From the NCBI GenBank assembly GCA_022447585.1, contig JAKVAR010000048.1, positions 1 through 64,000 on the forward strand: a DNA stretch of 64,000 nucleotides, written 5' to 3'. The notes beneath the pieces were generated by a model, which saw only the letters and a list, made by a program, of their open reading frames with translations, did not search any database and was not told where the DNA came from. A program made the translations under genes and the position numbers. The stretch is from Crocinitomicaceae bacterium (GTDB taxonomy: Bacteria > Bacteroidota > Bacteroidia > Flavobacteriales_D > Crocinitomicaceae). Below are positions 28,901 to 37,278 of the stretch, piece by piece; within the stretch, counting starts at the first letter, position 1; every line of letters begins with the position of its first letter.

Positions 28901-29280
28901 CTTCTGGTAAAATCTGTTATTATGTTGAAGCTATTGAATCGATAAATACGTATAACTTTTCAGAAGTTAGTAGATCAAATACTGCTTGTATTACCTTACC
29001 TCCATTGGTATATATCCCTAATGCATTTACACCAGAGGGTTTAAATCCAATTTTTAAACCAGTTCTAAATGATTTTGATCCTACTGATTATGACTTTACA
29101 GTTTTTGATAGGTGGGGACAGCCTATTTTTAGGACAAGCTCTCCAAATGAAGGTTGGAATGGGAAAATTTCATTCTCCAATAAAATGGCTAATACCGGAA
29201 CTTATTTGTACATGTTGACGCTAAGAGATGGAGACGGAATTGAAATCATAAAAAGAGGCCATGTTTCTTTATTGAAATAA
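25999..29280 (+). CDS. giant secreted protein with Fn3-like domains and T9SS type B sorting domain
   Basis: A 1093-residue protein with a signal peptide (MTKSLLLLILMLFFSLSGKA), then a conserved N-terminal region beginning SHVIGGDITWTC that is common in Bacteroidota surface proteins. Residues about 440-980 contain several fibronectin type III-like modules (GDVTINWTPI, GEVTISWNENG, RQIELSWTPYIGW). The last 90 residues (YIPNAFTPEG, DFTVFDRWGQPIF, GTYLYMLTLRDG) form the type B sorting domain. Numerous Cys residues suggest disulfides. Likely T9SS-exported adhesin; it stands alone between the M16 operon and a GT9 gene. Confidence 0.92.
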   Translation: MTKSLLLLILMLFFSLSGKASHVIGGDITWTCQGGDYVFQLVLYRDCNGADINTISEEIEVWGHPTVNSIQCGYISRTDVSPFCTPVVGGPGALACGTGANAGNGLGAIEKIVYQSAPTTLVGSPPVDGWVFTFQDFSRSNSITNLQDPSTKGITLIAKIFEIAGSTNSCVDNSPQFLQEPYFVSCAGDNYEYNMNAVDPDLDSIHVSFGVPYDHFPGGIFSAGITPAPLTFEPGFTFDSPTPGVGLNPSNTPAQVDASSGNLTFLSNNAGSFNIKIVAQSYRYGNLIAEVEREIIVIITNCAGTNNKPVITGPFGGLFETTINAGDLVNFNLNSTDVELLQDGSPQDNILSASGLTFGTNFTSNTGCAIAPCATLNATPLITMSQGVTASFNWQTTCDHLVTTYGGVADVVPYHFVFKVQDNYCSVPKISYATITINVENSGVLPAPQIDCIQTNSSGDVTINWTPIVDPLGSFNEYRIYSIQGALLGTVSNINTGTYTDPAITQANDYYIATASGCDGNTERYSDTISNIYLDLNNPGDGTAVLQWNDPILPSLPGMGNYYHIYREYAGAWTLYDSVPFGSNFYKDTITVCEDMFSYQVVLPNAPCDYTSNIQGDLFQDNISPDIPIIDFVTIDTLTGEVTISWNENGQDDTFGYTVYVEDAGGNIVELVDVFGIGNTSYTYSPDITLGPLTYSVAAFDSCWTTSIPPTYQTSAKGDIHTTAFLSSSLDICNRQIELSWTPYIGWDGTTSYTIMGFYGSGNWTNFGMTTANNFTVDVIDGQTYTFVIQSTSEIGQESFSNPNSVFVTSVGRPNFNYLKVATVNNESVDLRLFVDVSANILEVSFQREEDGSFVELGRLPATSNELTYTDEDVMVSDLYYNYRAQVIDSCGLLGDTTNEAQTILLSINNDEVSKINYLNWSAYREFDGAILGYDIYRGTNNVFNPIPIASVSVDTRSFVDDVNNVVSSGKICYYVEAIESINTYNFSEVSRSNTACITLPPLVYIPNAFTPEGLNPIFKPVLNDFDPTDYDFTVFDRWGQPIFRTSSPNEGWNGKISFSNKMANTGTYLYMLTLRDGDGIEIIKRGHVSLLK

Positions 29281-29295
29281 GACTATTTTTGTCCA

Positions 29296-30258
29296 GTGAA
29301 ACGAATCTTAATAATTCAGACTGCCTTTCTGGGTGATGTAATTCTGGCAACACCTATTGTTTCGGAATTAAACCGCCTTTTTCCAAAATCTAAAATTGAT
29401 TTTTTGGTGAAAAAGGGGAATGAATCGTTATTAGCTAATAATCCCAAACTTGAAAACATATTAGTTTTTGATAAAACCAATGGGAAATGGAAGTCGATAA
29501 TATCCTTAATCAAGTATTTTCGTAAAAAAAAATATGATTTAGTTGTCAATCTTCATCGTTACGGAAGCTCAGGTATTATATCTGGTTTAAGCGGTGGTAA
29601 ACAACGATTCGGTTTTAAAAAGAATCCTTTTTCATTTCTATACACTAAATCTTTTGATCATAACATTGGAGATGGCACCCACGAAGTTGAACGAAACTTA
29701 TCTGTCATTAAAGAATTGGGCGCAGTAGCTAAAGTTAGACCCGAACTGTTTCCTTCCATGGATGATAGAATGGCTATCAACAACTTTAAAACTGGAAACT
29801 ATTACTGTATTGCTCCAGCATCTGTTTGGTTTACAAAACAACTCCCTTTGAATAAATGGAGTGAATTAATTCAAACACTTCCAGAAACAGAAAGTATTTA
29901 CCTCCTTGGAGGGGAAGATGATATCCAGCTATGCGAAAAACTAAAGAATGAAAATCCCAAGCATAACATTGAAATTCTTGCGGGTAAACTATCATTACTC
30001 AAGTCAGCAGCATTAATGGAAACTGCCACTCGGAACTACGTCAATGATTCAGGACCTCTTCATTTAGCTTCTTCAGTTAATGCAAATGTTACGGCATTCT
30101 TTTGTTCAACAGTGCCAAATTTTGGTTTCGGCCCTTTGTCTGAAGATTCTAAAATATTAGAAGTTAAAGATTTGGGATGTCGCCCCTGTGGACTTCACGG
30201 GCATAAAGAATGTCCTAAAGGGCACTTCAAATGTGCCGAAAACATTTTAATCAACTAG
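29296..30258 (+). CDS. glycosyltransferase family 9 (heptosyltransferase-like)
   Basis: A 320-residue cytoplasmic or peripheral GT-B enzyme. The GTG at 29296 is the only sensible start, giving MKRILIIQTAFLGDVILATP, the GT9 N-terminus. APASVWFTKQLPLNKW and NDSGPLHLASSV in the C-terminal half are characteristic of ADP-heptose:LPS heptosyltransferases. A Cys-rich tail (GCRPCGLHGHKECPKGHFKC) is common in Bacteroidota members. It probably adds a sugar to the LPS core; the sugar is not certain. Its 3' end overlaps the convergent GNAT gene by four bases. Confidence 0.9.
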   Translation: MKRILIIQTAFLGDVILATPIVSELNRLFPKSKIDFLVKKGNESLLANNPKLENILVFDKTNGKWKSIISLIKYFRKKKYDLVVNLHRYGSSGIISGLSGGKQRFGFKKNPFSFLYTKSFDHNIGDGTHEVERNLSVIKELGAVAKVRPELFPSMDDRMAINNFKTGNYYCIAPASVWFTKQLPLNKWSELIQTLPETESIYLLGGEDDIQLCEKLKNENPKHNIEILAGKLSLLKSAALMETATRNYVNDSGPLHLASSVNANVTAFFCSTVPNFGFGPLSEDSKILEVKDLGCRPCGLHGHKECPKGHFKCAENILIN

Positions 30259-30758
30259 GACTTAATTAAAGGAAGCTCAAAAATGAAATCTTCCATCAAA
30301 TAGCCTTTACCAATATCGATATTTTCCTCACCGATTAGATTAAATCCAGTCTTCTTATAGAACCCAACCGCTTTATTAAAACGATTAACATTTAAGTGAA
30401 TTGAAACTAAATCTAGATCAAAGCATAGATCAATAGCGTGATTTAAAAGTGCTCTTCCAATTCCCTTGCCTTGCATTTCAGGTAAAACATAAATCTTGTG
30501 CATCCTAAGGTAACCAGCATCAGGGAAATTAGGTTCTAAGCCCATAAAACCAACAGGCATTCCTTCTGATTTGATCAAATAATATAGATGTCCCGTTTGC
30601 ACCTGTTCTTGAAGGGTGTTTATATTGTACATCCAATCTAACATGTAATCAATTTGACCTTTCGACAAAATATCTTTGAATGTATCTGGCCATATTTGCT
30701 TAGCTAAATGGTTTACAATAAAAACATCATCCGTTCCTAACTGATCTATTTCTTTCAT
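30255..30758 (-). CDS. GNAT family N-acetyltransferase
   Basis: A 167-residue acetyltransferase. Motif A reads KIYVLPEMQGKGIGRALLNH (residues about 91-110), followed by IHLNVNRFNKAVGFYKKTGF (motif B). Substrate is not identifiable. It lies downstream of the VWD-protein gene on the same strand, with an 82-bp gap that shows no terminator. Confidence 0.9.
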   Translation of the reverse strand: MKEIDQLGTDDVFIVNHLAKQIWPDTFKDILSKGQIDYMLDWMYNINTLQEQVQTGHLYYLIKSEGMPVGFMGLEPNFPDAGYLRMHKIYVLPEMQGKGIGRALLNHAIDLCFDLDLVSIHLNVNRFNKAVGFYKKTGFNLIGEENIDIGKGYLMEDFIFELPLIKS

Positions 30759-30840
30759 ACCATACTTAATTGTCTCAAAATTAAGTAAAACTAAAATCGA
30801 AATAAATCTATCAAAAAGTAACTATCAACAGTTTTTTCAA

Positions 30841-32478
30841 CTATCCACGACCTTTAGTAGGGGCAGATGGCCTTGGTACTGGTTTCGGACGAGGCGCCGG
30901 ACGAGGTTTAGCCTTAGGTGCAGATGGTTTTGAAATCGGTCTAGGTTTAACCACCGGTCTTGGCGCAGGCTTCGGACGAGGCGTAGGTTTTGGTTGAACG
31001 ACTGGACGACTTGGCCTTGATTCAGGTTTTGCAACTGATTGCGGCTTAGCTGGAGTTACAACTGGTGGTCTTGTTGTTACAGGACGATCAGATGTAGATT
31101 CACGTTCATTATTTGGAGTCAACTTATCATCTTTGTCGAATTGCACACTCTCACCTGGACCATTTGTAGATGGGCGCGCTTCCTCCTTTGACAATTGGAT
31201 TTCAGCATCTCCAGGAGCCGGCCTTGAAGGCATTGGTCTAGAACCGTAATTATCATTCAACATTGGTTTCGTAACTGGTCTTAATTCCACACCATCCGTT
31301 GGTTCGTTAAATATTGGTTCCGCAGCTGGTTCTATACCTAAATATGCATTATCATAAATACAACCTTGTAAATCCCTACCACTAATTCCTCTTTGTTCAC
31401 AATTTCTTCTCGATCTCGCCAATGTTCTAGGATTTAAATCGTCCATATCATGGAATACCCTAGGAAAACTTCTATCCGTATATGTTTCAGTTGTAGCTCC
31501 TGGTCTGTAATCAAACAATGAATTGAATTGCGTAATTCTATACTGATCAGCAAACTGTCGAGCAATATATGCTTGACGTTCTTTACTGCCATAACGCTGA
31601 TTGCCAAATGGATCATTCGGAATTCCTCTTGAAAACTGAGAACCTCTATAATCATCATATTCAGAACCATTAGCATTCCCCATTAGACCATCGTACCCTA
31701 ATCTAGAACATGGCATTACTTCTACAGCCAAATTCAAAAAGTCCATATTACCACTTCTACATATCTCAGCATTCAACTTCTCTCCTGTTGGCCAATGTAC
31801 TGTATATCTATTCCCTACTTTTTTAATTGTACCGCCATGGCTCAAGTAATAAGTTCGCCCTGTCATTCTCACGGGAGAGCCATTCAATCTAATCGGTGTA
31901 GAATAATCGCCATCTGGATAATCGCTAGCATAAATACAAACTCTATCACCGGCCACATTCATTGCCACGGCTGTATTCAATGAAAAATCCTGGCGCTGCG
32001 GTCTTTGGCGGGTTTGAACTTCCATTTGTGAATCATTCGATTTAGTCATCACAAATTCACCTACCGTTTGAAATGAATATCTGGCTCCATCAAATGAAAC
32101 TAAATGAGGATCACCATAAGACCTGCCTCTGACCCTAGCACAGCTAACTGAACTAACCACGATTCTTAACTGATGCAATACTCGATCATTATGTGGATTA
32201 TGTCTTGACATTGACAACAACCTATTTCTTGAGGAGACAGGCACCAATTTCATCATTTGATGTGGAGTAAAGTTTTCCGGAAAATTCCTATCTGGTATCG
32301 GCTCGTTTTTAGATAAAGCTTCTACACTCTTCGCCAACCAAGGCCCCCTAACATCGTCCCACTCACTTAATTCAAGTGACATAGCCGACACAGAACTGAC
32401 TTCTTCAGGACTTCGTTGTGCCAATGAATTTAAAGAAATAACCAAAGATAATGTAGCAAGTAAGTAATGTATTCTCAT
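30841..32478 (-). CDS. secreted von Willebrand factor type D domain protein with Arg/Pro/Lys-rich tail
   Basis: A 545-residue protein with a signal peptide (MRIHYLLATLSLVISLNSLA). Residues about 112-275 form a VWD domain: RSYGDPHLVSFDGARYSF with the GDPH motif at 122-125, then GYDGLMGNANG (261-271). Several Cys residues (113, 181, 240, 257) could form disulfides. A conserved flank, FNSLFDYRPGATTETYTDRSF, follows. The last ~95 residues are a low-complexity Pro/Lys/Arg stretch (KPTPRPKPAPRP units), strongly basic. No T9SS domain is seen. VWD domains mediate extracellular adhesion or multimerisation; here it may bind polyanions or cell wall, which is inference. Confidence 0.85.
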   Translation of the reverse strand: MRIHYLLATLSLVISLNSLAQRSPEEVSSVSAMSLELSEWDDVRGPWLAKSVEALSKNEPIPDRNFPENFTPHQMMKLVPVSSRNRLLSMSRHNPHNDRVLHQLRIVVSSVSCARVRGRSYGDPHLVSFDGARYSFQTVGEFVMTKSNDSQMEVQTRQRPQRQDFSLNTAVAMNVAGDRVCIYASDYPDGDYSTPIRLNGSPVRMTGRTYYLSHGGTIKKVGNRYTVHWPTGEKLNAEICRSGNMDFLNLAVEVMPCSRLGYDGLMGNANGSEYDDYRGSQFSRGIPNDPFGNQRYGSKERQAYIARQFADQYRITQFNSLFDYRPGATTETYTDRSFPRVFHDMDDLNPRTLARSRRNCEQRGISGRDLQGCIYDNAYLGIEPAAEPIFNEPTDGVELRPVTKPMLNDNYGSRPMPSRPAPGDAEIQLSKEEARPSTNGPGESVQFDKDDKLTPNNERESTSDRPVTTRPPVVTPAKPQSVAKPESRPSRPVVQPKPTPRPKPAPRPVVKPRPISKPSAPKAKPRPAPRPKPVPRPSAPTKGRG

Positions 32479-32550
32479 AATAAACGATTTAATCCACTCT
32501 TAGATTACAAATTATATGCCAGATTCAAAATTATTTCACAAAACGAAAAA

Positions 32551-32574
32551 AGTCCTACCAAAACTGATAGGACT
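32551..32574 (-). terminator. terminator of the nqr operon
   Basis: A hairpin with stem AGTCCTA/TAGGACT and a 10-nt loop, followed on the minus strand by a T run (TTTTTTCGTTTT). It lies 26 bp beyond the nqrF stop. Confidence 0.85.
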
Positions 32575-32599
32575 TATGTTTATCTATTAATGACGAAGT

Positions 32600-33904
32600 T
32601 TAACCTCCAAAATCATCAAATCTTACATTTTCATCAGGTACTCCCCAATCATCGCACATTTTAATAACTGCTTGATTCATCATCGGAGGACCACAGAAAT
32701 AAAACTCAATATCTTCCGGCGCTTCGTGCTTCGAAAGATATTCATCGATTACAACTTGGTGAACAAACCCTGTAAATCCATCACCATTTGGGTCTTCAGT
32801 ATTCTCTTTAACCACCCAGTTATCTTCTGGTAAAGCATCAGACAATACTAAATAGAATTTAAAGTTTGGAAAATCCTTCTCTAAATCTCTAAAATAGTGA
32901 ATGTAGAATAACTCAGCTCTCGAACGACCACCGTACCAGTAAGAAACTTTACGTCCAGTTTTCAACGTTCTAAATAATTCATACAGGTGCGAACGCATTG
33001 GAGCCATTCCAGCCCCCCCACCAACGTATAACATTTCTGCATCAGACTCGTTGATGAAGAATTCACCATAAGGCCCAGAAATTGTCGCTTTATCTCCAAC
33101 TTTTAAGTTAAAAATGAAAGAAGACGCAACACCCGGATTTACATTCATCCATGCATTACGATCTCTATCCCATGGTGGAGTAGCAATACGTACATTCAGC
33201 ATAATTCTTCTTCCTTCGGCAGGGTAAGAAGCCATAGAATATGCTCTAACCACCTCCTCATCATTTTTCATAACAAGTGGCCATAAACCAAACTTATCCC
33301 AATCAGCTTTAAACTTATCCGGAGCTCCCGGATGATCTTGAGGGTGCGCAGTAATATCCATTTCAGAATAATTCACAGTACACTTAGGAATTTTAATCTG
33401 GATATAACCTCCAGCCTTATAATCCATATCCTCAGGAATTTCAACAATAAACTCCTTAATAAAAGTTGCTACGTTATAGTTAGAAACAACCTCAGCTTCC
33501 CACTCTTTAATACCTAAAATTTCTTCTTCAACATGAATTTTCATGTTTTCTTTCACCTTCACTTGACACCCCAATCTTTTATGAGCTGCGATTTCTTTTC
33601 TAGAGAAGTGTGGCTCTTCAGTAGGTAAAATACCACCACCACCTTCAAGAACATGGCAAGTACATTGAACACATGTTCCACCACCACCACAAGCTGACGG
33701 CAAGAAGATTCCATTACTACCTAGCGTACTTAACAAAGTTCCACCACCATCTACTTCAATTACTTTCTCACCATCATTAATATCGATCGTAATCTTACCT
33801 GATGGAGAAAGTTTTGCTTTAACAAACAATAACATCGATACCAATACCAACACTACTATTAAAAAGACTGCTAACGTTAACGTTAAACCTAATGATAATT
33901 CCAT
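32600..33904 (-). CDS. nqrF: Na+-translocating NADH:quinone reductase subunit F
   Basis: A 434-residue electron-input subunit. The start at 33904 (MELSLGLTLTLAVFLIVV) is chosen because it gives the N-terminal membrane helix and lies 10 bp after nqrE; a longer in-frame start would overlap nqrE. Cys72, Cys78, Cys81 and Cys113 bind a [2Fe-2S] cluster (CGGGGTCVQCTC ... LGCQ). RAYSMASYP binds FAD and VGGGAGMAPMRSHL binds NADH. It is the last gene of nqrABCDEF and ends in front of the terminator. Confidence 0.96.
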   Translation of the reverse strand: MELSLGLTLTLAVFLIVVLVLVSMLLFVKAKLSPSGKITIDINDGEKVIEVDGGGTLLSTLGSNGIFLPSACGGGGTCVQCTCHVLEGGGGILPTEEPHFSRKEIAAHKRLGCQVKVKENMKIHVEEEILGIKEWEAEVVSNYNVATFIKEFIVEIPEDMDYKAGGYIQIKIPKCTVNYSEMDITAHPQDHPGAPDKFKADWDKFGLWPLVMKNDEEVVRAYSMASYPAEGRRIMLNVRIATPPWDRDRNAWMNVNPGVASSFIFNLKVGDKATISGPYGEFFINESDAEMLYVGGGAGMAPMRSHLYELFRTLKTGRKVSYWYGGRSRAELFYIHYFRDLEKDFPNFKFYLVLSDALPEDNWVVKENTEDPNGDGFTGFVHQVVIDEYLSKHEAPEDIEFYFCGPPMMNQAVIKMCDDWGVPDENVRFDDFGG

Positions 33905-33914
33905 TTTCTTTAAA

Positions 33915-34610
33915 TTATTGAGGGTTAGTACTAGTTGCAGGATCAACTTGAACAGTATCCGCTTTAACTTCATCTTTACCATACTTGATACCTGAGAAGC
34001 TCATAAAAGCGATTCCCATTAATCCAGTGATAATAAATGTAATCCCCAAGCCTCTTAGAGGTCCAGGTACGTTTGAGTAACGAATTTTCTCACGAATAGC
34101 CGCAATTGCAACGATAGCAATAAACCATCCAATACCAGAACCAAGAGAGAATGCAGTTGCATCTAAAATAGTAGAGTATTGACGATCTTGCATAAATAAT
34201 GCACCTCCTAAAATTGAACAGTTAACGGCAATCAGTGGTAAGAAAATTCCCAATGCACCATAAAGAGCAGGTGCGAATTTCTCAACCAACATTTCCACCA
34301 ATTGTACAATAGAAGCGACAACAGCAATGAACATAATGAATGATAAGAAACTCAAGTCAATTGTACTTGAACCATTAACACCCCATTCAGGGTTCAACCA
34401 TTCTAACGCTCCCTCTTTTAATAAGTAATTTTCCAACAAGTAATTCACTGGCACAGTAACGACCAATACAAAAATTACTGCTGCTCCAAGTCCAACTGCT
34501 GTCTTAACAGTTTTTGATACCGCCAAATATGAACACATACCTAAAAAGTATGCAAAAATCATATTCTCGGAGAAGATGGCTTTTATAAAAATATCGAATG
34601 TACTTTCCAT
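33915..34610 (-). CDS. nqrE: Na+-translocating NADH:quinone reductase subunit E
   Basis: A 231-residue integral membrane subunit with six hydrophobic helices. It has the conserved Cys-containing motifs FAYFLGMCSYLAVS and IAVNCSILGGALFM, which with NqrD hold an intramembrane iron centre. The C-terminus extends about 30 residues beyond typical NqrE (KYGKDEVKADTVQVD tail), a small lineage feature. Tight spacing to nqrD (20 bp) and nqrF (10 bp). Confidence 0.96.
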   Translation of the reverse strand: MESTFDIFIKAIFSENMIFAYFLGMCSYLAVSKTVKTAVGLGAAVIFVLVVTVPVNYLLENYLLKEGALEWLNPEWGVNGSSTIDLSFLSFIMFIAVVASIVQLVEMLVEKFAPALYGALGIFLPLIAVNCSILGGALFMQDRQYSTILDATAFSLGSGIGWFIAIVAIAAIREKIRYSNVPGPLRGLGITFIITGLMGIAFMSFSGIKYGKDEVKADTVQVDPATSTNPQ

Positions 34611-34630
34611 AATCTATTTATTTGAACAGT

Positions 34631-35314
34631 TTAATGTTCTTCAATTAATGACTTATTACGAGAACGTTGTACCCAGATTATAACTCCTACAATGATAAGA
34701 GCCATTGGAGGCAAAATCATCATGTTGTTATTAACATATCCTAAAGAGTACAGGCCGTTACCTTCAATATAATCTCCAAAAATTGGGAAACCATATAAAG
34801 TACCTGATCCAAATAACTCTCTAAATACAGCTACTAAGATTAATAAACCAGCGTATCCGAAACCATTACCAACAGCATCCATAATAGACGGCCAAGGCTT
34901 ATTCGCCATAGCAAACGCTTCAAAACGTCCCATGATAATACAGTTCGTAATAATCAACCCTACGAAGACGGATAGTTTTTCAGACACATCTGGCAAGAAC
35001 GCTTTAAGCACCTCGTTTACAATAATTACTAATGCCGCAACAACAACTAATTGAACGATAATTCTAATTCTAGAAGGTATTAGGCTTCTCATTAAAGAGA
35101 TAATTAAATTTCCTAAAACCAATACAAAAAGTACCGCTCCTCCCATAACAACACCTTGCTCAACCTGAACAGTAATTGCTAATGCAGAACAAATACCAAG
35201 TACTTGAATAGTTACTGGATTGTTATCCGTCAAGGGATCAGTAACCAACTTCTTGTTTTTCTTCGAAAACAATGGCTCTCTAGGAGCTTTCGCTTCTTTT
35301 GCTACTTCACTCAT
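34631..35314 (-). CDS. nqrD: Na+-translocating NADH:quinone reductase subunit D
   Basis: A 227-residue membrane subunit, paralogous to NqrE. GICSALAITVQVEQGVVMG and GLIITNCIIMGRFEAFAM carry the Cys residues that complete the iron site with NqrE. About six helices; a cytosolic N-terminal tail rich in Lys. Two bases separate it from the nqrC stop. Confidence 0.96.
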   Translation of the reverse strand: MSEVAKEAKAPREPLFSKKNKKLVTDPLTDNNPVTIQVLGICSALAITVQVEQGVVMGGAVLFVLVLGNLIISLMRSLIPSRIRIIVQLVVVAALVIIVNEVLKAFLPDVSEKLSVFVGLIITNCIIMGRFEAFAMANKPWPSIMDAVGNGFGYAGLLILVAVFRELFGSGTLYGFPIFGDYIEGNGLYSLGYVNNNMMILPPMALIIVGVIIWVQRSRNKSLIEEH

Positions 35315-35316
35315 CT

Positions 35317-36054
35317 CTAATTCTTTTTTAGTTTATTGAAATAAGGCACATAAACTTCCAAACATCTATTTGCCATTTCCTCAACGCCTTTAGAAGTAAT
35401 TGTACCTCCCGTTATTCCATCAACTTTAGATTCTTTTGATGCCCCTGAACCGTCTTTAACGATTTCAAATTTAGCAAAGGAACCAGATTCATCTGTAATT
35501 TTTTCACCAATCCATCGATCGATGAAAAACTGCTGTTTAATCTCAGCACCAAGACCAGGAGTTTCACCTTTATGTCCGAATGAAGCTCCTTCAATAGTAG
35601 TTAAATCTTCACCAATACAAATGTTACCCCAAATTGGTCCCCAAAGACCTTTACCAACTACTGGTAAGATGTACTTTGCTTTACCATCCATTTCTGAGAG
35701 GTAAAGCGGATAATTTCTATCCTTTACATCTAATGTTTTATCTTTATATTCTTTCTTGATATCTACATCGAATGCCACAACACCTTCTTTAATGTTACCA
35801 TTGGCATCTAATACAACTGCATTATCCAAGTTTACATACTTATCAAATTCAGCTTCACCATTAGATCGATCAATGCCCAATGCATCAATATCCATCATTG
35901 CCGAAAGAATATCTAACTTTTTCTTAACCTCAGCGTTTCTATCTTGCATTGGTTTTAATCCCATTGCCAATAAAGCTAAGATTGAACCAACAACAACAAC
36001 TAAAACAATTGCGAAGCCGAAAGTATACCCGTTACTATCTCTATTAATTGCCAT
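35317..36054 (-). CDS. nqrC: Na+-translocating NADH:quinone reductase subunit C
   Basis: A 245-residue subunit with one N-terminal membrane helix (about 10-32) and a periplasmic domain carrying covalently bound FMN. The attachment motif DGITGGTITSKGV near residues 212-224 corresponds to the family's SGAT/S motif, with Thr218 the probable attachment residue. Flavinylation needs an ApbE enzyme, which is not in this window. Confidence 0.95.
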   Translation of the reverse strand: MAINRDSNGYTFGFAIVLVVVVGSILALLAMGLKPMQDRNAEVKKKLDILSAMMDIDALGIDRSNGEAEFDKYVNLDNAVVLDANGNIKEGVVAFDVDIKKEYKDKTLDVKDRNYPLYLSEMDGKAKYILPVVGKGLWGPIWGNICIGEDLTTIEGASFGHKGETPGLGAEIKQQFFIDRWIGEKITDESGSFAKFEIVKDGSGASKESKVDGITGGTITSKGVEEMANRCLEVYVPYFNKLKKN

Positions 36055-36056
36055 AA

Positions 36057-37256
36057 TTACGCAGTTTTAACTCTTTTTAATCTTCGTTTGATATTCCCTT
36101 GTACAACATAATGGTCGATAATTGGAGCCATTACATTCATGAACAAGATAGCAAGCATAACACCTTCAGGATATGCCGGATTCAATACACGAATTAGAAT
36201 AGCAATAACACCACCTAAAAATCCATATATAATTTTACCTGTTGCAGTTTGAGAAGCAGTAACCGGATCAGTTGCCATAAAAACAGCACCAAAAGCAAAT
36301 CCACCAATAGCAAGGTGAAAGTGGGCTGGTAAATCCAAGAATTCATTTCCGCCAAAAGCATTAAGAATTAACCCCATTACGTAACCTCCAATGAAGAAAG
36401 ATGCCATAATTCTAAGAGATCCAACTCCTGTAAATAACAACAACAATGCGCCAATTAAGATTGCAACAACAGAAGTTTCACCAACTGAACCAGGAATCAT
36501 CCCCCAAACAGAATCCATAAGAGAATAATTATTGGTGTAGGCATCAAGATTTTCAAATACTGGTTTATCAGACATAAATGTTGCTAAATCTCCAAGAGCC
36601 GTAGACCCTGTAAATCCATCAACAGCAGCTTCGTTACCAGCCATCCAAACTTTATCCCCGGACATTGACGTTGGGTAAGCAAAGAATAAGAATGCTCTCG
36701 CCGTTAATGCAACATTCAAGATATTCATACCTGTCCCTCCAAAAATCTCTTTACCGATAATAACGGCAAAAGCAGTAGCAACACCAACCATCCACAATGG
36801 GACATCAGCCGGCATAACCAATGGAATAAGCATACCTGAAACTAAGAACCCTTCGTGAAGAGAGTGACCTCTCATAATACCGAAGATAAACTCAATTGTC
36901 AAACCTACACCGTAAGAAACGACGATCAAAGGAAGAACAACCCACAAACCAGCCATGAATTTAGCTCCTCCGTCAGCCCAGAAGTCTAAACTTCTATCGC
37001 CAGCAGCAGCAACCATTTCCCAATGACCTGTGTTATAAATACCGAATAATAAGCATGGCACCATTGCCAAGATTACTGTAATCATTGTACGTTTTAAATC
37101 TACCCCATCTCTAATGTGAGCTCCTTTCTGAGTCACGTTTGCCGGTGTAAAAGCTAATGTCGTAAATGATTCAAATACTGGATGCCATTTTTCCAACTTG
37201 CCTCCTTTAGCAAATTTCGGCTCCATTTTATGAATTATATTTTCTAAGAATTTCAC
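36057..37256 (-). CDS. nqrB: Na+-translocating NADH:quinone reductase subunit B
   Basis: A 399-residue polytopic subunit (about ten helices) that carries a covalent FMN and a noncovalent riboflavin and forms the sodium path. The FMN motif is DGFTGSTALG, with Thr219 the likely attachment point. GIMRGHSLHEGFLVSGMLIP and MATDPVTASQT are family signatures. It lies 22 bp after nqrA and 2 bp before nqrC. Confidence 0.96.
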   Translation of the reverse strand: MKFLENIIHKMEPKFAKGGKLEKWHPVFESFTTLAFTPANVTQKGAHIRDGVDLKRTMITVILAMVPCLLFGIYNTGHWEMVAAAGDRSLDFWADGGAKFMAGLWVVLPLIVVSYGVGLTIEFIFGIMRGHSLHEGFLVSGMLIPLVMPADVPLWMVGVATAFAVIIGKEIFGGTGMNILNVALTARAFLFFAYPTSMSGDKVWMAGNEAAVDGFTGSTALGDLATFMSDKPVFENLDAYTNNYSLMDSVWGMIPGSVGETSVVAILIGALLLLFTGVGSLRIMASFFIGGYVMGLILNAFGGNEFLDLPAHFHLAIGGFAFGAVFMATDPVTASQTATGKIIYGFLGGVIAILIRVLNPAYPEGVMLAILFMNVMAPIIDHYVVQGNIKRRLKRVKTA

Positions 37257-37278
37257 TGTAATTGATATTAAATAAATA

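Noticed and set aside
32837-34608. Frameshift between nqrF and nqrE
   Set aside because: The long upstream extension of nqrF is just an alternative start; the correct ATG at 33904 removes the overlap and both genes are intact.
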